Assembly: GCA_012839345.1 (NCBI GenBank)
Contig: DUNN01000013.1
Location: forward strand, 122,119 to 186,118
From: Clostridiales bacterium
Lineage (GTDB): Bacteria > Bacillota > Clostridia > Oscillospirales > Acutalibacteraceae
Reading direction: 5' to 3'
DNA length: 64,000 nt
Made by a program: the position numbers and the translations under genes. The notes under the pieces are model-generated. The model was not told where the DNA came from, searched no databases, and saw nothing but the letters and a program-made list of their open reading frames with translations. Positions 1 to 6,663 of the stretch are shown piece by piece (position 1 is the stretch's first letter; each line of letters opens with the position of its first letter).

Positions 1-318
1 AGCGGCCTCCGTAATGGCGTCTGCGTAGGCTTTCACGCTTTCTTTGGCAGAAATCAGCAGGTCACAGGCAACGGCCCGGTCATTCATTGGAACGGTTTTG
101 CCGGAATCGGTACTTCCTGCTTTGCTGCTGTCAAAGGAACTGCTTTGCTCGGAGGAACCTTCCGCCGAGCTGCCCGCCGCGGGGATGGAATTGTTCATGT
201 CCCGGCACGAAGAAGTTTCCTGCTGCGGGTTACTTGCAGAAGGAATGCTGCCGGTTTTGTACCCGGAGTTCGCGCTGGGCATTCCGTTGGAGGACATGCT
301 TTCAAAGTTTGAGTCCAT
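1..318 (-). CDS. CotF-family spore coat protein (N-terminal part)
   Basis: The reading frame starts at an ATG at 318 (minus strand) preceded by an AAAGGAG ribosome site and runs off the window edge after 106 codons, so the C-terminus is missing. The first ~75 residues are Ser/Asn/Gly-rich and low in complexity. From about residue 80 the sequence turns into an amphipathic helix with the pattern DLLISAKESVKAYADAITEA, which is typical of the CotF-like four-helix coat domain (known family: structural proteins of the spore coat). It is followed downstream of 359 by a second small coat-like gene on the same strand, which supports a coat operon. The disordered N-terminal extension is longer than in the minimal family members. 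Family call is moderate because only the start of the domain is visible. Confidence 0.7.
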   Translation of the reverse strand, partial: MDSNFESMSSNGMPSANSGYKTGSIPSASNPQQETSSCRDMNNSIPAAGSSAEGSSEQSSSFDSSKAGSTDSGKTVPMNDRAVACDLLISAKESVKAYADAITEAA

Positions 319-358
319 ATTTATTCTCCTTTCGTGTAAGAGTGTATAATAAGAATCG

Positions 359-577
359 TTATGATTCGGAACGGCAGCCGATTGTGGGGGACAGGGTTGT
401 TTGAATATCCTGAATCTGCCGCATGGTGTTGGAAATATCCTGGTTCAAGATTTTTTTCAGCTCCGGGTCGCTGATACTGCTGCGCGCGGCAGCCGATTTT
501 ATGGCACAGGTGTTCTTTAAGGTCAGAATTTCATGCAAATGCATGGTTTCCTGGGGAGTAATCGGAGTCACCTGCAT
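359..577 (-). CDS. Small CotF-like spore coat-associated protein
   Basis: A 72-residue protein whose ATG at 577 has a near-perfect AAGGAGGTGATCC ribosome site. The sequence is two predicted helices with the motif TPQETMHLHEILTLKNTCA followed by SDPELKKILNQDI and repeated Gln/Ile contacts, the pattern of short CotF-like helical-hairpin coat proteins in clostridia. It precedes the larger CotF-like gene (start 318) by 41 bases on the same strand, so the two are probably co-transcribed late in sporulation; no sigma-specific promoter was identified with confidence. Function beyond coat assembly is unknown. Confidence 0.7.
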   Translation of the reverse strand: MQVTPITPQETMHLHEILTLKNTCAIKSAAARSSISDPELKKILNQDISNTMRQIQDIQTTLSPTIGCRSES

Positions 578-743
578 GAGGGATCACCTCCTTCTGTCCA
601 TATTCTGCTTTTTCACTGCGGTCCTTTTACAGACGCTGTTATTGTTTGACAAACGGGGAAAAATATGAGCCGGTCCGGCTGCGGATGTAATTTTGAATGA
701 TTCATTGTGGCTGTTAATTTTTTTGCAGATAAGGCTTTCCTGC

Positions 744-772
744 TTGAAAGGAAAGGCGGACAATGGTAAACT
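744..772 (+). promoter_or_regulatory. Sigma-A-type promoter for the GtrA gene
   Basis: TTGAAA at 744-749 and TAAACT at 767-772 are separated by 17 bases and lie 31 bases upstream of the GtrA start. Pattern match only. Confidence 0.5.
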
Positions 773-802
773 ATAAGAATGTTACTATCCATGGAGGCTC
801 GT

Positions 803-1237
803 ATGGATAAGCTAAAAAAGCTCTGGCGTTTTTTGACTTCCCCAGAAATGATTTTATACATTATCTTCGGCGTGCTTACAACGGCCATCAATTTAGTGGC
901 TTACGGGCTGCTGCACCCGCTGTTCCATATCAATGCCTACTGGAATGTGCTGATTGCAAACGCGATAGCCTGGGTGCTTGCCGTAGCGTTTGCTTTTATT
1001 ACGAACAAGCTCTACGTGTTCCGAAGCAAAAGCTTTGAGCCGAGCCTGCTGAGGCGGGAACTGATTTCATTTGTGGGTGCACGTCTGCTGACGCTGGGCA
1101 TTGACGAGCTTGGCATGATGCTTTTGGTCAGCGTAATGGGCATGAACGACTGGATTGCAAAAACAATTGTGAATGTCCTTGTGATAGTCTTAAATTATAT
1201 TTTAAGCAAACTCTTCATCTTTAAAAAGGAATCTTAA
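803..1237 (+). CDS. GtrA-family membrane protein
   Basis: About 144 residues with four predicted membrane helices and the GtrA signature: IIFGVLTTAINLVAYGLL near the N-terminus, ANAIAWVLAVAFAFITNKLY in the middle and a basic C-terminal KLFIFKK. Family members move or position lipid-linked sugars (for example undecaprenyl-phosphate glucose) across the membrane for cell-wall or surface glycan modification. The ATG at 803 is preferred over one at 779 because GGAGG at 793-797 is well spaced from it. No dedicated glycosyltransferase is adjacent, so the sugar and acceptor are unknown. It stands alone between the coat genes and the tRNA synthetase. Confidence 0.8.
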   Translation: MDKLKKLWRFLTSPEMILYIIFGVLTTAINLVAYGLLHPLFHINAYWNVLIANAIAWVLAVAFAFITNKLYVFRSKSFEPSLLRRELISFVGARLLTLGIDELGMMLLVSVMGMNDWIAKTIVNVLVIVLNYILSKLFIFKKES

Positions 1238-1284
1238 GGAAACGTGGATGAATGAACCGCCACAAGGCGGAATCGACGGTTTCC
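1238..1284 (+). promoter_or_regulatory. Nested hairpin in the glycyl-tRNA synthetase leader
   Basis: GGAAAC (1238-1243) pairs with GTTTCC (1279-1284) and encloses a second stem CCGCC/GGCGG (1257-1261, 1266-1270) with a four-base loop. It directly follows the GtrA stop and precedes the synthetase start by 37 bases. It has no long T run, and it is not a recognisable T-box. It could be a weak terminator or a leader structure. Confidence 0.3.
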
Positions 1285-1321
1285 TTTGCAAAGATATCCG
1301 AATGTTATGGAGGAAAGAACT

Positions 1322-2698
1322 ATGTTAGCAACCGAAAAGACAATGGACAAAATTGTCGCCCTGTGCAAAAACCGCGGTTTTGTCTATTCCGGCAGTGAAA
1401 TTTACGGCGGTCTGTCGAATTCTTGGGATTACGGCCCGCTCGGCGTGGAATTCAAGAACAACATCAAACGCGCGTGGATGCGGAAGTTCGTGCAGGAAAG
1501 CCCGTACAACGTTGGGTTGGATTCGGCCATTCTGATGAACCCGCAGGTGTGGGTGGCCTCCGGCCATGTGGGCGGCTTTTCTGACCCGCTGATGGACTGC
1601 CGCGACTGCAAAACCCGCCACCGCGCGGACAAGCTGATTGAAGATTTCAGCGGCGAATCCGCGGACGGCTGGTCCAACGAAAAAATGATGGAATACATCA
1701 AAGAGCACAACATTAAGTGCCCGAACTGCGGCAGCACCAATTTTACGGACATCCGCCAGTTTAATCTGATGTTCAAAACGTTCCAGGGTGTCACGGAGGA
1801 CGCGAAGAGCCAGATTTACCTCCGCCCGGAAACGGCGCAGGGCATTTTCGTCAACTTTGCAAACATTCAGCGCACTACCCGCCGCAAGCTGCCATTCGGC
1901 GTCTGCCAGGTGGGCAAGAGCTTCCGCAATGAAATTACGCCCGGCAACTTCATTTTCCGCATCCGCGAGTTCGAGCAGATGGAGTGCGAATTCTTCTGCA
2001 AACCCGGCACGGACCTTGATTGGTTCTATTACTGGAAAGATTACTGCGAGAAATGGCTGCTCAACCTTGGCATGACAAAAGAAAACATGCGCCTGCGCGA
2101 CCATGAAAAAGAAGAGCTTTCCTTCTACTCCAAGGCAACGACCGATATTGAATATCTGTTCCCGTTCGGCTGGGGCGAACTGTGGGGAATTGCCGACCGC
2201 ACCGACTACGACCTGACTCAACATCAGAACCACTCCGGCAAGAGTCTGGATTATTTTGACCCCGAAACGAATGAACGCTACATTCCTTATGTTATTGAGC
2301 CTTCGCTCGGCGCGGACCGTGTTGCACTCGCGTTCCTGTGCGACGCCTATGACGAAGAAAAGATCGACGAAAAGGACACCCGCGTGGTGCTTCGCCTGCA
2401 CCCGGCACTCGCTCCGTTTAAAGCTGCTGTTCTGCCGCTTTCCAAAAAGCTGAACGAAAAGGCACAGGAGGTTTACGCCGGCCTGACCAAGCACTTTATG
2501 GTGGATTATGACGATGCCGGTTCCATTGGCAAACGGTACCGCCGTCAGGACGAAATCGGCACACCGTTCTGCATTACTTATGACTTTGACAGTGAAAACG
2601 ACGGCTGTGTAACCGTGCGCGACCGCGACACCATGCAGCAGGAGCGCATCGCGATTACCGAGCTTGCCAACTATATCAACCAAAGACTGGAGTTCTAA
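1322..2698 (+). CDS. glyQS: Glycyl-tRNA synthetase, single-chain type
   Basis: A 458-residue class II aminoacyl-tRNA synthetase that charges tRNA-Gly in the cytoplasm. It is the alpha2 type found in many Gram-positives, archaea and eukaryotes rather than the two-gene GlyQ/GlyS form. The N-terminus ([15 protein letters not shown]) and the motif 1 region are typical, motif 2 is in [20 protein letters not shown], and motif 3 lies in [15 protein letters not shown] zinc-ribbon-like insert (CRDCKTRH and CPNCGS) is present. The C-terminal anticodon-binding domain covers about the last 110 residues ([15 protein letters not shown] onward). The ATG at 1322 follows GGAGGAAAG, which is better than an in-frame ATG 36 bases upstream. 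A strong terminator follows. Confidence 0.97.
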   Translation: MLATEKTMDKIVALCKNRGFVYSGSEIYGGLSNSWDYGPLGVEFKNNIKRAWMRKFVQESPYNVGLDSAILMNPQVWVASGHVGGFSDPLMDCRDCKTRHRADKLIEDFSGESADGWSNEKMMEYIKEHNIKCPNCGSTNFTDIRQFNLMFKTFQGVTEDAKSQIYLRPETAQGIFVNFANIQRTTRRKLPFGVCQVGKSFRNEITPGNFIFRIREFEQMECEFFCKPGTDLDWFYYWKDYCEKWLLNLGMTKENMRLRDHEKEELSFYSKATTDIEYLFPFGWGELWGIADRTDYDLTQHQNHSGKSLDYFDPETNERYIPYVIEPSLGADRVALAFLCDAYDEEKIDEKDTRVVLRLHPALAPFKAAVLPLSKKLNEKAQEVYAGLTKHFMVDYDDAGSIGKRYRRQDEIGTPFCITYDFDSENDGCVTVRDRDTMQQERIAITELANYINQRLEF

Positions 2699-2730
2699 TG
2701 GCTCATAGCCGGTCTTAACCCTTTTAACGC

Positions 2731-2775
2731 AAAGCCGCCCTTTCCCACTTTTCTGTGGAAAAGGGCGGCTTTTTG
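2731..2775 (+). terminator. Rho-independent terminator after glyQS
   Basis: AAAGCCGCCCTTTCCCAC pairs with GTGGAAAAGGGCGGCTTT around a six-base loop and is followed by a T run. Confidence 0.9.
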
Positions 2776-2815
2776 CGGCTTTTGATTGTGTGTATTCCTT
2801 GGTGCAGGGTAAAAA

Positions 2816-2848
2816 TCAGGCACCTCCGAAGCATGCTCCGGGGGTGCC
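2816..2848 (-). terminator. Terminator of the Ser-rich membrane protein gene
   Basis: On the minus strand, GGCACCCCCGGAGCATGC pairs with the following TTCGGAGGTGCC and is followed by TGATTTTT, 20 bases past the stop of the gene that ends at 2868. Confidence 0.75.
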
Positions 2849-2867
2849 GTTACTGAAACCGAAAGAT

Positions 2868-4001
2868 TTAATCGTCGTCTTCGTTGAAAAATTTTTCCCA
2901 GTCAAAATTGCTTTCATGAACGGGAGTAGCCTGTGACTTCGGCCGATTCGCCGTATCCTGAGCAGGGGCGGCGGAAGTTTCGCGCTTTGGCACGGTGATC
3001 TTATGCGAAGCAGGATGGGGCTCGGCTTTTTTCGCTACGTCTTTGGGAATCAGAATGGTAGGATCCTGGTCGCCTGTGTGCGCCTTTTTTACCGCCGGCT
3101 TGGCAGTCGGCTTCGGGGGCTGCTTTTGGGACGGTGCTTTTTTGACTGCTTTTCCCGTTCCGGTCGGGATGGTTCCCGCCGGGTGGAGGTCTTCCAGGGT
3201 GATTTTGCCGTTCGGTTTGTGTCCATCGCTGTTGGAGCTGATATCTTCAAATTCCAACGGTTCGGTATCATCCATGGAGCTGCCGTGAGAGTGGCTGCTG
3301 ATGTCCATGGGTCCAATGTACCCGCCGCGTCTGCCGCTCCGTTGGGCGAAGAACTGTTCATAGACAAAGAACCCGATTCCGGCCACGCCGAGCACGATGA
3401 GGATAATGCCGGAAATCAGCAGGACGGAAACGCCGCCTCCCTGATTGGACGGAGTGCTGGACGTAGAGGTTGTGCCGGAACCAACGCCTGCTGCAAGGGC
3501 GGAGCTGCCGCTCGATGGTTCGCTGGAAAGCAGTTCGCTCCAATCCTGGGAAGAAAGTACGTCGGGGTCGCTGACCGCCTGCTGGGCCTGAGAAGCGCGT
3601 TGATTAATCTGATTTTCCTTTGTGTCCACGCTGCGGGTGGGTTTGGAAGACACGGCCTTACTGGAGCTCGATTTGCTGGAGCTCGATTTTTGGGAGGAAC
3701 TGGATTCCTGCGAAGAGCTCGATTGCGGGGAGGAGCTTGGTTCCTCCGGACTGGAAGAAACAGCTTCCGGTTCGGAAGAAGCGGGCGGACTGACGGAATC
3801 TGTGGGGGCGGACTCTTTGCCAACATTTCCCCCGGAACCGCCTTCGGGCTCCGAAGAAGGGGGCGCCATGTTCAGCGTGGTGCTGATGGCTTCGTCTGGA
3901 GAGCTGTCGCCCGTAGCGTATGCAGGAACGGCGGTGGCGCCGACGGTAAGCAGCAAAGCCAGCGTTACCGCAAAAAGTTTACTTGATGTTCTGTTTTTCA
4001 T
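2868..4001 (-). CDS. Secreted Ser-rich single-pass membrane protein, unknown function
   Basis: A 377-residue protein with a clear signal peptide (basic MKNRTSSK, hydrophobic core, cleavage near AYA at ~29). Residues ~55-125 are Ser/Pro/Glu-rich with repeated SSSSQ and SSSSK units. A strong transmembrane helix follows at ~195-220 (LLISGIILIVLGVAGIGFFV) and then a basic cytoplasmic stretch (AQRSGRRGG). The cytoplasmic tail of ~150 residues is Pro/Lys/Thr-rich and ends with an acidic WEKFFNEDDD motif. No enzymatic domain is recognisable. The layout (disordered exterior, one helix, disordered interior) suggests a cell-surface scaffold or a partner of a cell-envelope complex, but this is only inference. 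It is a single-gene unit with its own promoter and terminator. Confidence 0.75.
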   Translation of the reverse strand: MKNRTSSKLFAVTLALLLTVGATAVPAYATGDSSPDEAISTTLNMAPPSSEPEGGSGGNVGKESAPTDSVSPPASSEPEAVSSSPEEPSSSPQSSSSQESSSSQKSSSSKSSSSKAVSSKPTRSVDTKENQINQRASQAQQAVSDPDVLSSQDWSELLSSEPSSGSSALAAGVGSGTTSTSSTPSNQGGGVSVLLISGIILIVLGVAGIGFFVYEQFFAQRSGRRGGYIGPMDISSHSHGSSMDDTEPLEFEDISSNSDGHKPNGKITLEDLHPAGTIPTGTGKAVKKAPSQKQPPKPTAKPAVKKAHTGDQDPTILIPKDVAKKAEPHPASHKITVPKRETSAAPAQDTANRPKSQATPVHESNFDWEKFFNEDDD

Positions 4002-4051
4002 AATGCAACCGATCCTCTCGAAAAATCTCGGAAATGTAATGTATTTTTTAG

Positions 4052-4079
4052 GTTATAATAAGTTTGAAAAAATTTGCAA
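4052..4079 (-). promoter_or_regulatory. Promoter of the Ser-rich membrane protein gene
   Basis: On the minus strand TTGCAA (4074-4079) and TATAAC (4052-4057) are 16 bases apart, 51 bases upstream of the start at 4001. Confidence 0.5.
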
Positions 4080-4088
4080 TGACAACAT

Positions 4089-4116
4089 TATCATTATGAC
4101 ATACTTAATAATGATA
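4089..4116. repeat. Perfect inverted repeat upstream of the promoter
   Basis: TATCATTAT (4089-4097) and ATAATGATA (4108-4116) are exact inverted copies with a 10-base spacer, just upstream of the -35 box of the minus-strand gene. The half-sites resemble metal-regulator boxes (Fur-like GATAATGAT), but the spacing does not match a classic Fur box. Confidence 0.5.
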
Positions 4117-4267
4117 TCATATAATATTTGACTCCTTCAACTGTTAATATTCTGTAAAATCTCCGGCTGCAATGCCGCCGCAGTTTCCCTGCACAGGGGC
4201 CTGATGCAGCCTGAAACGCAGTGTTTCTGCCCACTTATCATTTCAAAACTTTATGAATAAAATTCAG
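4117..4267. other. Intergenic sequence without a gene
   Basis: Part of the 387-base gap between the divergent genes at 4001 and 4389. Apart from the two promoters and the inverted repeat, only a GC-richer stretch with weak internal complementarity (about 4160-4230) is visible. Confidence 0.4.
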
Positions 4268-4296
4268 TTGAATCTGGGCTTTCATAATGCTATAAT
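4268..4296 (+). promoter_or_regulatory. Sigma-A-type promoter for the DegV gene
   Basis: TTGAAT (4268-4273) and a perfect TATAAT (4291-4296) with a 17-base spacer, about 93 bases upstream of the start. Confidence 0.75.
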
Positions 4297-4388
4297 AGTT
4301 TTGTAAATTACATGTCATTGTAATTAAAACAAGGGTGTTGTGCTTGGCAAAATGGCAAAAATGATTTTTACAGGCCCGCCAGGAAAGG

Positions 4389-5243
4389 ATGGTTACAGCT
4401 ATGGGCGTAGTGATTACTTCCGACAGCGCGTGCGATTTATTTCCTGACCTGTACCAGCAGTACCAAATCAGGATTGTTCCGCTTTATATCAACATAGAGG
4501 ACCAGGCGTACCGCGATGTGTTTGAAATAAACCCCGATGAGGTGTTTCGAAATTACGAGAAGACCCATCGGCTGCCGAAAACGGCGGCGCCCGCTCCGGC
4601 GGACTTTTTCACCCTTTTCCGGCAGGAAACGGAAGCGGGCAACGACGTGGTTCACATTTCTATGAATTCAAAGTTTTCCGCTTCTTATCAGAACGCCTGT
4701 ATTGCCGCAGAAGAGTTTGAAAATGTGTATGTGGTGGACACCTTTACCCTGAGCTCGGCGGAAGGAATGCTGGTGCTCCGCGCGGCGGAGCTGCGGGACG
4801 AGGGAAAAACCGCGGAAGAAATCTGCCGCCAGATTGAGATTGAGCGCTCGAAAGTGCAGACGAATGTGTTGCTGGATACGCTGGAATTTGCTTACCGCGG
4901 CGGACGCGCTTCCATGCTGCAGATGTTTGGCGCCAACCTGCTTAAACTGCGCCCCTGTCTGCTGCTAAACACACAGGGCGTACTTTCCGTGCGGACGAAA
5001 TTCCGCGGGAATTTTGCTCAAGTGTGCCGGGAATATATCCGGTTTGTGCTCCGGCAGCCGAATATCAACAACCGCCGTGCGTTTCTTTCCACCACCGGGA
5101 TGGACCGCACGCTGTTTGAAGAATTGAGAAAGATGGTGGAGGACAGCGGCGTTTTCCAGCAGGTGCTTACATCCCGTGCGGGATGTGCCATGACGGTGCA
5201 CACCGGCCCGAATACCCTGGTGCTGTTTTATATGGAAAATTAA
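4389..5243 (+). CDS. DegV-family fatty-acid-binding protein
   Basis: About 284 residues. The N-terminus VVITSDSACDL is the DegV signature; later motifs are RLPKTAAPAPADF (substrate-loop region) and VDTFTLSSAEGML. DegV/FakB proteins bind a single fatty acid and present it to the FakA kinase for phosphorylation before phospholipid synthesis. No fakA gene is nearby, so the role here is assigned by family only. Two in-frame ATGs are possible (4389 and 4401). The upstream one has AGG five bases before it; the downstream one gives the usual family N-terminus. A promoter and a terminator flank it, so it is monocistronic. Confidence 0.9.
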   Translation: MVTAMGVVITSDSACDLFPDLYQQYQIRIVPLYINIEDQAYRDVFEINPDEVFRNYEKTHRLPKTAAPAPADFFTLFRQETEAGNDVVHISMNSKFSASYQNACIAAEEFENVYVVDTFTLSSAEGMLVLRAAELRDEGKTAEEICRQIEIERSKVQTNVLLDTLEFAYRGGRASMLQMFGANLLKLRPCLLLNTQGVLSVRTKFRGNFAQVCREYIRFVLRQPNINNRRAFLSTTGMDRTLFEELRKMVEDSGVFQQVLTSRAGCAMTVHTGPNTLVLFYMEN

Positions 5244-5268
5244 GATAATGCTTTATAGCCATAAGAAG

Positions 5269-5304
5269 AAAAGCCCGAAACAGCTTGCTGTTTCGGGCTT
5301 TTTG
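5269..5304 (+). terminator. Terminator after the DegV gene
   Basis: AAAAGCCCGAAACAGC, loop TTGC, then TGTTTCGGGCTTTTT. It also has an A run on its left side, so it can serve the convergent dusB gene. Confidence 0.9.
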
Positions 5305-5357
5305 TTTCCCAGCGCCGTTTGGCGCGGCTTTTGTCCGGATTTGCATGAACGGAATGG

Positions 5358-6368
5358 TTAGAGAGCATCAAAGCCGGGGAAAGACTGCCCAGAACCGCTT
5401 TCATCGGCAGTGGCTAATACGTCCTGAATCAGCTGTTCCAGCTGTTCCAGGCATTCCAGTGTGCCGGCTCTGCGGCGGAATTCCGCGGCGTTTTTCATGC
5501 CTTTCAGGTACCAGCCCACGTGTTTGCGTGCCTCGTTCATGGCGCGTGCTTCGCCTTTGTATTCGCACATTTTCTGAACGTGCTGCAGCATAACCAGCAT
5601 CCGCTCGTGAATGCCCGGTAAAGGCAACAGCGTGGCAGAATCGCTCAGATAGGCGTTGATGCGCGAAAAAATCCACGGGTCGCCCAGCGCCGCGCGGCCT
5701 ACCATAATTAGGTCGCAGCCGGTCGTCTCCAGCAGCTGCGCCGCAGCCTGCGGAGAGGTTACATCCCCATTGCCAATAACCGGGATTTTCACCGCCTGCT
5801 TCACCTGACGAATGATGTCCCAGTCCACAGGCGGCGCATACATTTGGTCGCGTGTGCGTCCGTGCACGGTAATGGCGTCAGCGCCCGCTGCTTCGCAAAG
5901 CGTTGCCACCTCCACTGCATTGACAGAGCTGCTGTTCCAGCCCTTGCGGATTTTTACCGTGACCGGAACGGGAACCGCATTTTTGACCGCCGCAACGATT
6001 TCGGCACACAGCTGTGGGTTCTTCATCAGTGCCGCCCCGGAACCATTTCCGCTCACCTTCGGCGCAGGGCAGCCCATGTTGATGTCGATGGCATTGGGGC
6101 CGAACTCCATGGCCATTTTTGCGGCCTCCGCCATAACAGCAGGCTCGTCCCCGAACAGCTGAATCGCGGTGGGGCGCTCTTCTTCCCCAATCGTCATAAG
6201 CGAAGCAGTCTTTTTATCATGGTACTGAAGGCCTTTTGAACTCACCATTTCCGTTACGGTGTAGGCCGCGCCGAACCGCACGCACAGTTCGCGGAACGCT
6301 CGGTCCGCCACGCCGGCCATGGGGGCCAGCACCGCCCGCCCCTTTATTTCTAAGTTGCCGATATACAT
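5358..6368 (-). CDS. dusB: tRNA-dihydrouridine synthase
   Basis: A 336-residue flavoprotein that reduces uridine to dihydrouridine in the D-loop of tRNA using FMN and NADPH. The TIM-barrel start LAPMAGVADRAFR (residues 14-26) binds FMN. The catalytic loop is INMGCPAPKVSGNGSGAALM with the proton-donating Cys at residue 100. KIRKGW and TVHGRTRDQ are further Dus signatures. The C-terminal helical domain begins about residue 245. Length is typical for DusB. It is divergent from polA with 295 bases between the two starts. Confidence 0.96.
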   Translation of the reverse strand: MYIGNLEIKGRAVLAPMAGVADRAFRELCVRFGAAYTVTEMVSSKGLQYHDKKTASLMTIGEEERPTAIQLFGDEPAVMAEAAKMAMEFGPNAIDINMGCPAPKVSGNGSGAALMKNPQLCAEIVAAVKNAVPVPVTVKIRKGWNSSSVNAVEVATLCEAAGADAITVHGRTRDQMYAPPVDWDIIRQVKQAVKIPVIGNGDVTSPQAAAQLLETTGCDLIMVGRAALGDPWIFSRINAYLSDSATLLPLPGIHERMLVMLQHVQKMCEYKGEARAMNEARKHVGWYLKGMKNAAEFRRRAGTLECLEQLEQLIQDVLATADESGSGQSFPGFDAL

Positions 6369-6436
6369 AAGAGGAAATCCCTTTCAAAGTTCCGGCCAGC
6401 ATCGAACTGCGGCCGAATTGATTCAAACCAGCGTTC

Positions 6437-6475
6437 ATTATAACACTTATTTTTTTCCTTGAAAAGTGATATAAT
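6437..6475. promoter_or_regulatory. Possible divergent promoter region dusB/polA
   Basis: TATAAT at 6470-6475 (plus strand) and ATTATA at 6437-6442 (TATAAT on the minus strand) are the only -10-like elements in the gap. The matching -35 boxes are weak on both strands. Confidence 0.35.
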
Positions 6476-6663
6476 ACTTCCATTAGCATCAATCAACCGG
6501 AAACAATCATGAACAAGGAACAGTGGACCATGCAAAACCAGGAATCGCTCGGCTTTGCATGTTATCTGGCTGCCCGAAAGCCTTTTGCCAAGGTAAAGCA
6601 CCGCTTTCTCCGCAGGGCGCTGCGTTCCCTTGTTTCGGAAATTATATATGATGAGGAGAGACC

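Noticed and set aside
1238..1321. T-box riboswitch before the glycyl-tRNA synthetase gene
   Set aside because: Leader is too short and lacks the T-box sequence and specifier loop; only a nested hairpin is present.
1325..2683. Long minus-strand open frame opposite the glycyl-tRNA synthetase gene
   Set aside because: Shadow of a clear housekeeping gene; no protein-like composition.
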